Positions 1 to 6,767 of a stretch of DNA of 64,000 nt are shown here, piece after piece (position 1 is the first letter of the stretch; every line of letters begins with the position of its first letter). The notes beneath the pieces were generated by a model. The model ran no database searches and was not told where the DNA came from. It saw nothing but the letters and a program-made list of their open reading frames with translations. Source of the DNA: Anaerocolumna jejuensis DSM 15929 (GTDB lineage Bacteria; Bacillota; Clostridia; Lachnospirales; Lachnospiraceae); the NCBI RefSeq assembly GCF_900142215.1, contig NZ_FRAC01000028.1, positions 1 to 64,000 of the forward strand, given 5' to 3'. Position numbers and translations under genes: made by a program.

Positions 1-365
<365 letters not shown>

Positions 366-424
366 TAAAAATGGTTTTAATTTGGATGGTTCAATGTGTA
401 GAATAAAAGTACAGCAAATGGGTA

Positions 425-453
425 TTGACTTTTTAATTAAAAAGTATTACAAT
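425..453 (+). promoter_or_regulatory. sigma-A-like promoter for tRNA-Asn
   Basis: TTGACT (425-430), a 17-bp spacer and TACAAT (448-453) sit 12 bp before tRNA-Asn. This implies the tRNA genes can be transcribed independently of the rRNA operon. Confidence 0.55.
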
Positions 454-464
454 AAGTCCCGTAT

Positions 465-536
465 TCCTCGATAGCTCAATGGTAGAGCACACGGCTGTTA
501 ACCGTGGGGTTGTAGGTTCGAGCCCTACTCGGGGAG
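465..536 (+). tRNA. tRNA-Asn (GTT)
   Basis: A 72-nt cloverleaf. The acceptor TCCTCGA pairs with TCGGGGA (one G-T pair), the anticodon loop CTGTTAA carries GTT, and the T loop is TTCGAGC. No CCA is encoded. Confidence 0.95.
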
Positions 537-583
537 TTTTTCTAGGTAAAGAATTATATATATTTAAAAACAAAATAGTATAT

Positions 584-654
584 GGCGACATAGCCAAGTG
601 GTAAGGCATGGGTCTGCAACACCCTGATCACCAGTTCAAATCTGGTTGTCGCCT
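584..654 (+). tRNA. tRNA-Cys (GCA)
   Basis: A 71-nt cloverleaf. The acceptor GGCGACA pairs with TGTCGCC, the anticodon loop CTGCAAC carries GCA, and the T arm is CCAGTTCAAATCTGG. CCA is not encoded. Its 3' end and the hairpin after it recur in decayed form at about 1537, 3028 and 5020. Confidence 0.95.
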
Positions 655-665
655 CTCATAAATAG

Positions 666-702
666 TCTCTGAATCTTTAAAGTTAAGGATTTGGAGATTT
701 CT
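666..702 (+). terminator. terminator after tRNA-Cys
   Basis: TCTCTGAATC (666-675) pairs with GATTTGGAGA (688-697), with two G-T pairs, followed by TTTCTTT. The arms resemble those of the hairpins at 1568, 3062 and 5051. Confidence 0.6.
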
Positions 703-925
703 TTGTATGTCCGAAAATAGATGCAAACATTTTGGAGAGTAAACGCTGTCTGAAATCCGGTTCGCTTTCTGGCAAGTTTCTGAGCGTTGGGTTGAGGAAT
801 GATATCCGACCACTTGAGGAATTTCAGTTCACCAGGGTGAGTTACCAGTTTCTTCAATTTTAGCCTTAAAAAGTATAATTTTATTATTCGCAAATTTAGG
901 TTGCGGAAATGCAATCTCAAATTGG
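703..925. other. intergenic, no supported gene
   Basis: Between the tRNA-Cys terminator and the XRE promoter. Minus-strand reading frames here run into tRNA-Cys itself, have no ribosome site and are treated as chance. Confidence 0.5.
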
Positions 926-953
926 TTGAAACTATTTAAAAATACACTATACT
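926..953 (+). promoter_or_regulatory. promoter of the XRE gene
   Basis: TTGAAA (926-931), a 16-bp spacer and TATACT (948-953), 34 bp before the start codon. Confidence 0.5.
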
Positions 954-987
954 TAACATAAAATCATAAAGAAAAGAGGTAGAAAAT

Positions 988-1482
988 ATGAGCTTTGCAG
1001 ATAATCTGCAATCAATAAGAAAAGAGAAACAACTTTCTCAGGAGGAGTTAGCTGAAAAAATTGGAGTAAGTCGTCAAGCGATATCTAAATGGGAACAGGG
1101 GAGCGGTTATCCGGAAACAGAGAAATTACTTATCTTATCCCATGAACTGAACGTTTCGTTAGACTATTTAATGTTGGGTGAAACAGGAAATGCAATAAGT
1201 GAAAAACCATTCTCTCAAAATATAATTGCACCTACCGGAAAGATTACAATAAAATCATTTGACGGGAAATCAATTGTTAATTGCTATAAAGTTTTTGCTT
1301 CACAGGTAATGTTTAAAGCAAGGTCGGATGAACCCCAATACTGGTTAATTGGTGTTAACAACGGTGCATTTTGGGGAGAAAAGTCAATAGTACTTGGATG
1401 GTATGCGGACGAAGAAAAATTAAAAAAGAAATGGATGCTATTGCGGAAGATATTAAAAAGGGAATTCCTGCCTATGAGTTAA
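988..1482 (+). CDS. XRE-family transcriptional regulator, reading frame broken or frameshifted near its end
   Basis: Residues 1-60 are a clear Cro/C1-type helix-turn-helix (QEELAEKIGVSRQAISKWEQ), so this is a small DNA-binding regulator. The rest, about 75-145, is a sensor-like domain I do not recognise. The start ATG has AGAGGT 7-12 bp upstream. The zero frame ends after a basic, hydrophobic tail (WMLLRKILKREFLPMS) that does not look native. The -1 frame from 1428 continues naturally (MDAIAEDIKKGIPAYELKYA) to TAG at 1536-1538. The switch point is A AAA AAG (1422-1428), a classical slippery heptamer in correct phase. It is therefore either a one-base deletion in an A run or programmed -1 frameshifting. 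Zero-frame length is 164 aa; frameshifted length is about 183 aa. Confidence 0.8.
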   Translation: MSFADNLQSIRKEKQLSQEELAEKIGVSRQAISKWEQGSGYPETEKLLILSHELNVSLDYLMLGETGNAISEKPFSQNIIAPTGKITIKSFDGKSIVNCYKVFASQVMFKARSDEPQYWLIGVNNGAFWGEKSIVLGWYADEEKLKKKWMLLRKILKREFLPMS

Positions 1483-1538
1483 AATATGCATCGAAAGTAA
1501 AAAATAAATTATTAAGAGTAAAAATAGACGAAGAATAG
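1422..1538 (+). other. -1 frame extension of the XRE regulator
   Basis: After A AAA AAG (1422-1428) the -1 frame reads GAA ATG GAT and stays open for 36 codons to TAG (1536-1538). The composition, an amphipathic helix then a charged end KIDEE, fits a genuine C-terminus. No strong stimulatory hairpin was seen just downstream. Whether the extension is made is unknown. Confidence 0.5.
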
Positions 1539-1561
1539 TTAAAACTGGCTGCCGCCTCTCA
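1537..1561 (+). repeat. decayed copy of the tRNA-Cys 3' end
   Basis: AGTTAAAACTGGCTGCCGCC TCTCA aligns with AGTTCAAATCTGGTTGTCGC CTCTCA at the end of tRNA-Cys (about 633-658), with substitutions and one gap. It is directly followed by a terminator related to the one after tRNA-Cys. Confidence 0.6.
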
Positions 1562-1567
1562 AAAAAA

Positions 1568-1610
1568 GGTCTCTAAACCTTGAAAATGCATAGGTTTAGA
1601 GACCCTTTGG
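1568..1610 (+). terminator. terminator after the XRE gene
   Basis: Perfect 13-bp stem GGTCTCTAAACCT (1568-1580) with AGGTTTAGAGACC (1592-1604), then CTTTGG. The poly-T tract is poor, but the stem is strong and flanked on the left by seven A, so it may act in both directions. Confidence 0.65.
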
Positions 1611-1884
1611 TTGTTAGAGATAAAGTCTTTTTAACAATGTGCAGATAATAAGCTATGAGATAGTAGTACACATGGGAATATCAGTTTATAATTTTATTCG
1701 GTGGTATTATGGTGCTAGAATTTGAAAAATAGACAGATAAGAATATATAAAAAAATGTTTACCTTAATTATATCTATAAACTATTACAAATTTATAATAT
1801 ATGAAGTCAAGAACACCGCTGAAATAATTGATATAATAGTTATGTTGCCGGCAGCAACTTGATACTACTGGGAGGTGAATGTAT

Positions 1885-2799
1885 ATGAATAGCGACATAT
1901 TGGAAAAAGTATTAGCCTATATAGATGAACACATTTATGAAAAAATAAATTTATGTGTTTTAGCTGAGTTAGCAGGTTATAGTCCGTTCTATTTCAGCAA
2001 ACTATTTTCTGACGCAATGGGAATGCCAGTTACTGGCTATATTCGCATTCGCAAATTACAATATGCGATTGTTTCATTGCTGGAAGGGCGTAAGGTTCTC
2101 GATGTTGCAATATTATATGCATTTGACTCTCACGAAGGGTTTACACGCGCCTTTACACAACTCTTTGGTTCAACGCCAACTACTGTTAGGAAGCATCTCA
2201 CTTCGTATGCGGTTCCTAAGTATGTTGTACCAGATACTATTAACGGGAGGACAAATATGGAAGCAATAAGCTCGTTACAGCACAATATGCACAAGCTTGC
2301 TTTTGAATTTCTTGAACAATCAATTGAAGAAGCTAAGGCTGGATTTTGTACTAGCATAGAAATTACGCTTTTGTCAGAGTGCAGAATAAAAATTAGTGAT
2401 AATGGAAGAGGCTTACCCTTGTCAGAAGATTTTCATGCAAGTAAAGCTGTATTGGATAAAATATTAGCTGGAGGCCCGTTAACTAATGCAGAATATAGTC
2501 AAATGGGCGACCTTATACAAGCGGGCTTGCAGACCGTTAATTCATTATGTGAAGCCTTGCAAATCATTGTAAAAAGGGATGGGAAGATTTTTCGTCAAGA
2601 CTTTATTCGCGGCATTGCCCAGCATGAACTTTATACTAATAAGTTAGAAGGTCCTTCGGGTACGGAGATAATTTTGAAACCAGATACATCTATATTTGGG
2701 AAGGAAGATTTTTCTTTAGAGATTTTGAATGAGTGGGTGAAACAGAAGCGAAGAGTTATTGATAACATGAAAGTCGATGTGAAAAGTGCTAATGGATGA
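1885..2799 (+). CDS. AraC-type HTH fused to a GyrB-like GHKL ATPase domain
   Basis: The first 105 residues are an AraC/XylS double helix-turn-helix (LAELAGYSPFYFSKLF; GFTRAFTQLFGSTP), placed at the N-terminus. From about residue 125 the protein follows the N-terminal ATPase domain of DNA gyrase B: HKLAFEFLEQSIEEAKAGFC (motif I region), SDNGRGLP (nucleotide-binding Asp and Gly), VKRDGKIFRQDF, and GTEIILKPD near the end. The Asn of motif I is replaced by Gln and the ATP-lid glycines (GGLHGVG in GyrB) are degenerate, so hydrolysis is doubtful while binding may persist. ATG 1885 is chosen over 1879 because GGGAGGTG lies at the proper distance. A second perfect site, GGGAGG (2245-2250) then in-frame ATG 2257, could produce the ATPase-like domain alone (180 aa). 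This looks like two genes joined. The function is not established; a gyrase-inhibitor or nucleotide sensor is one possibility. Confidence 0.8.
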   Translation: MNSDILEKVLAYIDEHIYEKINLCVLAELAGYSPFYFSKLFSDAMGMPVTGYIRIRKLQYAIVSLLEGRKVLDVAILYAFDSHEGFTRAFTQLFGSTPTTVRKHLTSYAVPKYVVPDTINGRTNMEAISSLQHNMHKLAFEFLEQSIEEAKAGFCTSIEITLLSECRIKISDNGRGLPLSEDFHASKAVLDKILAGGPLTNAEYSQMGDLIQAGLQTVNSLCEALQIIVKRDGKIFRQDFIRGIAQHELYTNKLEGPSGTEIILKPDTSIFGKEDFSLEILNEWVKQKRRVIDNMKVDVKSANG

Positions 2800-2834
2800 C
2801 AAGTGACATAAGTAAGTGATGATATACAAGGAAA

Positions 2835-2870
2835 AGCTGGTCACTATTTTAAGCTAGAGACCAGCTCTTA
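2835..2870 (+). terminator. hairpin after the AraC/GyrB-like gene
   Basis: AGCTGGTC (2835-2842) pairs with GACCAGCT (2859-2866). The following CTTA is not a good T tract, so termination is only probable. Confidence 0.45.
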
Positions 2871-3027
2871 CTGATCAAACAATATATTGGTTCCCATTAA
2901 GTCCAGCAACTATATGAAATGTATTTTTATCGCATCCTTTTATATGAATATCAGGTGCAAAACAAGTGCAGCCAGTATCAGAGATTGAAGACACTCCTTT
3001 CTATGCGGGTTCTGGTAATGTTCAAAT

Positions 3028-3055
3028 AGTTCAAATTTGGCTGCCGCCCCTCTGA
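3028..3055 (+). repeat. decayed copy of the tRNA-Cys 3' end
   Basis: AGTTCAAATTTGGCTGCCGC then CCCTCT matches the tRNA-Cys T arm and acceptor (AGTTCAAATCTGGTTGTCGC then CTCT) with few changes. It shares GGCTGCCGCC with the copy at 1547. Confidence 0.6.
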
Positions 3056-3061
3056 TCATGG

Positions 3062-3098
3062 TCTCCAAACCCAGAAAAAAAGAGTTTGGAGATTTTTT
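3062..3098 (+). terminator. terminator following the tRNA relic
   Basis: TCTCCAAAC (3062-3070) pairs with GTTTGGAGA (3084-3092), then TTTTTT. It is related in arm sequence to the hairpins at 666, 1568 and 5051. Confidence 0.7.
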
Positions 3099-3218
3099 AA
3101 GGAAGATGGAGATACTTCATTATTTGACGTTCTAATGAATCAGCTTAGAAGATTGCCATTTGTTAGAACAAATAGTTCATATGGATAATCGGTATACACA
3201 TACCTCTGGTAAATTTAG

Positions 3219-3246
3219 TTTACTTACATTTTTAATATGTTATAAT
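3219..3246 (+). promoter_or_regulatory. promoter of the GNAT gene
   Basis: TTTACT (3219-3224), a 16-bp spacer and TATAAT (3241-3246), 48 bp before the start. Confidence 0.5.
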
Positions 3247-3294
3247 AGTGTTTGAAATAACGAATATGTAAATAGATAGAATAGGAGAAGTATT

Positions 3295-3750
3295 ATGGAT
3301 TTAAAATATATTAACGCAAAAAAAGAAGATGCAGACCTGTTAATAAACATCTATAATGCGTCATTCTATAATGATTATATTAAATATGGTGAATGTCCTG
3401 CTTATGGCAGGACCCGAGGGAGTATGGAAGAATCCATAGAGAAATTCCCTAAACTGATTATCTGCTATGATAATTTTCCCATAGGAGCTATTTCAGTTGC
3501 AAATAAAGGAAATGGTGAATATTATCTCGGCTGCCTTTGTATAATTCCTGAATTTCAAGGGAAAGGAATTGGTACACGAGCCTTTAAATATATGTTGGAT
3601 TTATACTCTGACTGGAATAAAGTAACATTAGTAACACCTGCAGACAAAGAGGAGAATATTGCTTTTTACACTAAGAAGTGTGGATTTAAAATAGATGGAA
3701 CCGAGATGGATGGAAATGTTAAAGTGTTTCGCTTTTTAATGGAACGGTAG
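3295..3750 (+). CDS. GNAT-family N-acetyltransferase
   Basis: A 151-aa single-domain acetyltransferase that would transfer acetyl from acetyl-CoA to an amine. The acetyl-CoA-binding motif A is clear (LCIIPEFQGKGIGTRAFKYM, Q/RxxGxG/A type), followed by motif B (ENIAFYTKKCGFKIDG). The N-terminal half is less typical, so the substrate cannot be named. AGGAGA lies 7 bp before ATG 3295. It is monocistronic, with its own promoter and no related neighbour, as expected for a cassette-type accessory gene. Confidence 0.85.
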   Translation: MDLKYINAKKEDADLLINIYNASFYNDYIKYGECPAYGRTRGSMEESIEKFPKLIICYDNFPIGAISVANKGNGEYYLGCLCIIPEFQGKGIGTRAFKYMLDLYSDWNKVTLVTPADKEENIAFYTKKCGFKIDGTEMDGNVKVFRFLMER

Positions 3751-4042
3751 ATGCCAATTTATGGATTTCCTGCCCAGCGATGCATTTCGCTGCGGCTTGC
3801 TTCGGGTCTGTTCGGAACATGCCGGCTGATAATTAAGCAAGTCTATGACTCAATATTCCTTATATAATATGTAAACTATTATGTGTACATAAATCGGATA
3901 AGATGGAACCTCTTTCTTTTCAGTATTTATAAGATGGGTCTATAGTTCGAATCCCGTTTCCTATTTTTATACAAAGCTACTTGACTACGCCGTTGCGTCG
4001 TACTGTATCATGGAATTACTAAGCCGTGATAGGAGAGTAAAC
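3751..4042. other. intergenic; possible further tRNA-like relic
   Basis: No gene seen. ATGGGTCTATAGTTCGAATC then CC (3934-3955) has the look of a shortened tRNA (anticodon-arm start ATGGGTCT as in tRNA-Cys, then a T loop TTCGAAT). It cannot fold into a full cloverleaf. Confidence 0.35.
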
Positions 4043-5002
4043 ATGGGCAAACTTATAAAAATCCGCGAGGTATCGTTACAGTATGACATTACCACAAGGG
4101 CTTTAAAGTATTATGAAGACATGGGCCTGATTCAAAGCACAAAAAGCGACGATTACGCTTACAGGCTCTATGATGAAAATGCAATTAAGCGGTTGGAGCA
4201 AATCCTGATTCTGCGTAAACTGAACATCAAAATAAAGGATATCCAAAGGATTTTCCATTCCGAGGGCTCAGAAGTCGTACTTGAAATCCTCGGTCAAAAG
4301 GTAACTGATATTGATGATGAAGCAGCGCTGCTGCATGAGTTAAAGGAAATTGTCATTGACTTTATAAGGCAGATTGAGCAATTTGATTTTTACAACGGAA
4401 GCGATGTCAAATTGCTTTATGAAAAAGCCAGGGAAGTTGAGCGGCAACTTGTGAATGTGGATTACGGCGGAAATCCATCCACGGTAAAACGTCTTTTAGA
4501 CGTTACTGAAAAACTTGAAAAGAAGCCGGACGTCAGAATTATTGAATTGCCGAAATGCAGGATGATCACGTCGGGGGAAGGCGATAAAGAGACGCTGAGA
4601 CGGTTCGATATTCTGTGGTCCAGGCTTGACATGAAACGGAAGGACCACTTCTTCCCTCGTGATTTTATGTGGTGGGACGAAGAGCGCAACGTATCCATAT
4701 GGTGGTATGCTATTGAAGATTGGGTGACGGAAGAAGATACCAAAGGTTTTGAAATTTTTGAATTTGAAGGGGGATTCTATGCTGCGGGGATATGCAGGCA
4801 AGACGACTACAGCGATGGCATGAGGGTCTATGAGGGCATAAAGGCATGGGTTTCGGAGCATGAATCCTTTGAACTTGACGAACGGCCGGGGCATCGCCAT
4901 TTGTGGCATGTGGTCGGTCCCAAAGATACAAATAAAAGATTGGGGTACAGGCAGCTTGAAATCTTTGTTCCGATAGAATTGGTTGGGACAGGCAGGAAAT
5001 AA
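4043..5002 (+). CDS. MerR-family regulator with C-terminal GyrI-like effector domain
   Basis: Residues 1-75 are a MerR winged helix (LIKIREVSLQYDITTRALKY, then YYEDMGLI and a YRLYDENAIKRLEQILILRK block). A coiled linker follows (about 85-145). The C-terminal 150 residues resemble the GyrI/AraC effector-binding fold (WWYAIEDWV, GFEIFEFEGGFYAAG, LEIFVPIE). This is the multidrug-sensing architecture of the BltR/Mta kind. An upstream in-frame ATG (4010) exists, but ATG 4043 has AGGAG 7 bp before it and begins at the canonical MerR N-terminus. About 319 aa. No target gene is adjacent; the gene stands alone between a tRNA-like relic and a terminator. Confidence 0.85.
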   Translation: MGKLIKIREVSLQYDITTRALKYYEDMGLIQSTKSDDYAYRLYDENAIKRLEQILILRKLNIKIKDIQRIFHSEGSEVVLEILGQKVTDIDDEAALLHELKEIVIDFIRQIEQFDFYNGSDVKLLYEKAREVERQLVNVDYGGNPSTVKRLLDVTEKLEKKPDVRIIELPKCRMITSGEGDKETLRRFDILWSRLDMKRKDHFFPRDFMWWDEERNVSIWWYAIEDWVTEEDTKGFEIFEFEGGFYAAGICRQDDYSDGMRVYEGIKAWVSEHESFELDERPGHRHLWHVVGPKDTNKRLGYRQLEIFVPIELVGTGRK

Positions 5003-5017
5003 CCAGTATATGGCCAC

Positions 5018-5041
5018 ACAAATCTGGCTGTTATCACTCTC
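5018..5041 (+). repeat. strongly decayed tRNA-Cys 3' end relic
   Basis: ACAAATCTGGCTGTTATCAC TCTC still resembles TTCAAATCTGGTTGTCGCCT CTC at the end of tRNA-Cys. It is followed within 12 bases by the related terminator. Confidence 0.5.
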
Positions 5042-5050
5042 TTAAAGAAG

Positions 5051-5090
5051 TCTCTAAACTTTGAAATTAGTAAGGTTTAGGGATTTTTTT
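5051..5090 (+). terminator. terminator after the MerR gene
   Basis: TCTCTAAAC (5051-5059) pairs with GTTTAGGGA (5075-5083), followed by seven T. Confidence 0.7.
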
Positions 5091-5340
5091 ATTTGCCGCT
5101 TTCTTTGCCATATTCCAAGGCAGATATGACAGACCAATTTGAAAAGCATAGATTATACCTTTTCTGTGTTTGTGCTAAAATAGTAGATTCAGAGCTTCTG
5201 CATAATGCAGGATAATTTAAGGCATATGTGCTATAATGAACTTGATTTGGATTTATAAATATCTAAAATGATTAGGAATATTTCAATTTGTTGTAACGAA
5301 ATAGACTTTTACTGCACTTATCTTTTGAGGAGGTGAAAAA
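5091..5340. other. upstream region of the sigma factor operon
   Basis: No gene. TGTAAC at about 5293-5298 followed by an AT-rich stretch could be the -35 of an ECF-dependent autoregulated promoter, but no reliable -10 was identified. Confidence 0.3.
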
Positions 5341-5826
5341 ATGGATAAGCAGGATCTGGAACAAGTATATAAGGAAAATGCAGCTGTTGTTTATAAATAT
5401 TTATTCTGCTTAACCCATGATGCAAACCTAACGGAAGAGCTTACGCAGGAAACTTTCTATCAGGCAACGAAAGGGATACATAAATTTCGGGGTGAATGTA
5501 AAATATCTGTATGGCTATGCCAGATAGGAAAACGATTATGGTATAGGGAGCTTCAAAAAAGAAAACATCAGATTGTACCAATTGATGCTATTGAGGAAAT
5601 GGAGTCTAATCAGAATTTTGAAGCGCAATATATTCAAAATATTGATAAGGTCGAATTATTTAAAAGATTACATCAGCTGGATGATAAGACAAGGGAAGTA
5701 ATGTATCTTCGGCTTACCGGTGAACTCAGTTTTTCTGAAATAGGTGAAATATTAGAGAAAAATGAAAATTGGGCAAGAGTAACTTTTTATCGCGGAAAAC
5801 AAAAAATTATGAAAGGAAGGACCTAA
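5341..5826 (+). CDS. ECF-type RNA polymerase sigma factor
   Basis: 161 aa with sigma region 2 (about 10-75; LTEELTQETFYQATKGIHKF) and region 4 (about 105-158; LDDKTREVMYLRLTGELSFS, EIGEILEKNENWARVTFYRG). Regions 1 and 3 are absent, as in group IV sigma factors. It would direct RNA polymerase to stress-type promoters. GAGGAGGTG lies just before the ATG. The stop is 1 bp from the start of the anti-sigma gene, so the pair is almost certainly translationally coupled. Confidence 0.92.
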   Translation: MDKQDLEQVYKENAAVVYKYLFCLTHDANLTEELTQETFYQATKGIHKFRGECKISVWLCQIGKRLWYRELQKRKHQIVPIDAIEEMESNQNFEAQYIQNIDKVELFKRLHQLDDKTREVMYLRLTGELSFSEIGEILEKNENWARVTFYRGKQKIMKGRT

Positions 5827-5827
5827 A

Positions 5828-6595
5828 ATGAATAAAGAAATAGATTGTGCAGTTGTGAAGGATTTACTTCCAAATTATATTGATAAGCTTACCAGTGCGG
5901 AAACAAACCAAATTCTGGAGAATCATTTTTCTAATTGCGCCGACTGTGCAAGAGAGCGTGATGAAATGATGGGAAGCTTGAATATGGAGAAGGCTCCCAA
6001 GAAATTAAATTTAGAAAATTTTTTAAATAAAACAAAAAAAATATATTTACTAAAAGGGGTCGCCTGGTCCATTGGAATTATCGGTATTTTGGTTTCTTTT
6101 ATCGTAGATATAGCAGTTAATCGTAAATTGACCTGGTCCTTAATTGTTGATGGCGGCATAGTTTTCCTTTATATCACTGTATTGGCTGCCATATTCAGTA
6201 AAAGGAATAAAATAATTGCATCGACATTCGTTTCAAGCATTTTAGTGCTGCCGTTGCTATACATGATAGAGTATGTTGTTAATGAAAATTATCTGGTTAG
6301 ACCAATTCATTGGTTTACAGTATATGCCTTACCGATAACACTGATTTGGCTGGCGATAATATGGATTGTAATATTAATTAATAAGATTATAAAATTAAAT
6401 ATGTGGCGTACCCTTGGTATACTGTTGCTTTTTGCTATATTTGGTTCTGCCCTTACAAATGCTATTTCAAACCAGGTTTCTGTGAATGAAATTTATCAAA
6501 CCGGTCTGGAATGGATTGATTCTTTATCATATCTGGGAGGTGCCATACTTTGCTTTATAATTGGACATTTTAGAAAAGAGAAAGGCATTTTCTGA
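5828..6595 (+). CDS. zinc-finger anti-sigma factor, polytopic membrane protein
   Basis: The N-terminal cytoplasmic region carries the HxxxCxxC zinc motif (HFSNCADC, about residues 37-44) of the zf-HC2 anti-sigma domain, which holds the cognate ECF sigma factor. About six hydrophobic segments follow (starting near residues 75, 100, 130, 160, 195 and 230), far more than the single helix of classical RsiW-type proteins. The signal is probably sensed in the membrane. Cognate partner: the sigma factor directly upstream. Confidence 0.85.
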   Translation: MNKEIDCAVVKDLLPNYIDKLTSAETNQILENHFSNCADCARERDEMMGSLNMEKAPKKLNLENFLNKTKKIYLLKGVAWSIGIIGILVSFIVDIAVNRKLTWSLIVDGGIVFLYITVLAAIFSKRNKIIASTFVSSILVLPLLYMIEYVVNENYLVRPIHWFTVYALPITLIWLAIIWIVILINKIIKLNMWRTLGILLLFAIFGSALTNAISNQVSVNEIYQTGLEWIDSLSYLGGAILCFIIGHFRKEKGIF

Positions 6596-6671
6596 TTTCT
6601 GAATTATTTAAATTCTGGTCAAAAAAGAGGCGACACTTTTAGCAGCATCGTATTGCAAGGAGGTTTATTGA

Positions 6672-6758
6672 TTGCCAAAAGAAGAAGGAACGGTTACAAT
6701 AAAGACACTTACATCTCATAAATATGCACATTATAATAATCAAAAGTACATTGGCTGA
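6672..6758 (+). CDS. putative 28-aa small protein or leader peptide
   Basis: TTG 6672 has an ideal AAGGAGG (6657-6663) 8 bp upstream. The frame encodes LPKEEGTVTIKTLTSHKYAH then YNNQKYIG and stops at TGA 6756-6758, 9 bp before the response-regulator start. A competing TTG at 6668 gives a 17-residue frame. The sequence is not recognised. It could be a leader peptide, a signal peptide or a fragment of a lost gene. Confidence 0.35.
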   Translation: MPKEEGTVTIKTLTSHKYAHYNNQKYIG

Positions 6759-6767
6759 GGTAATAAA

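Larger units (their letters stand above)
2871..3218. other. intergenic with tRNA-like and terminator relics
   Basis: No coding frame is supported. It contains GCAAAACAAGTGCAGC (2957-2972), identical to 16 bases in the terminator loop at 18267-18282, then the tRNA-Cys relic and terminator listed separately. Confidence 0.5.

Noticed and set aside
628..920. Two minus-strand frames of 61 and 94 codons after tRNA-Cys
   Set aside because: They read through the tRNA-Cys 3' end and its terminator and lack ribosome sites.
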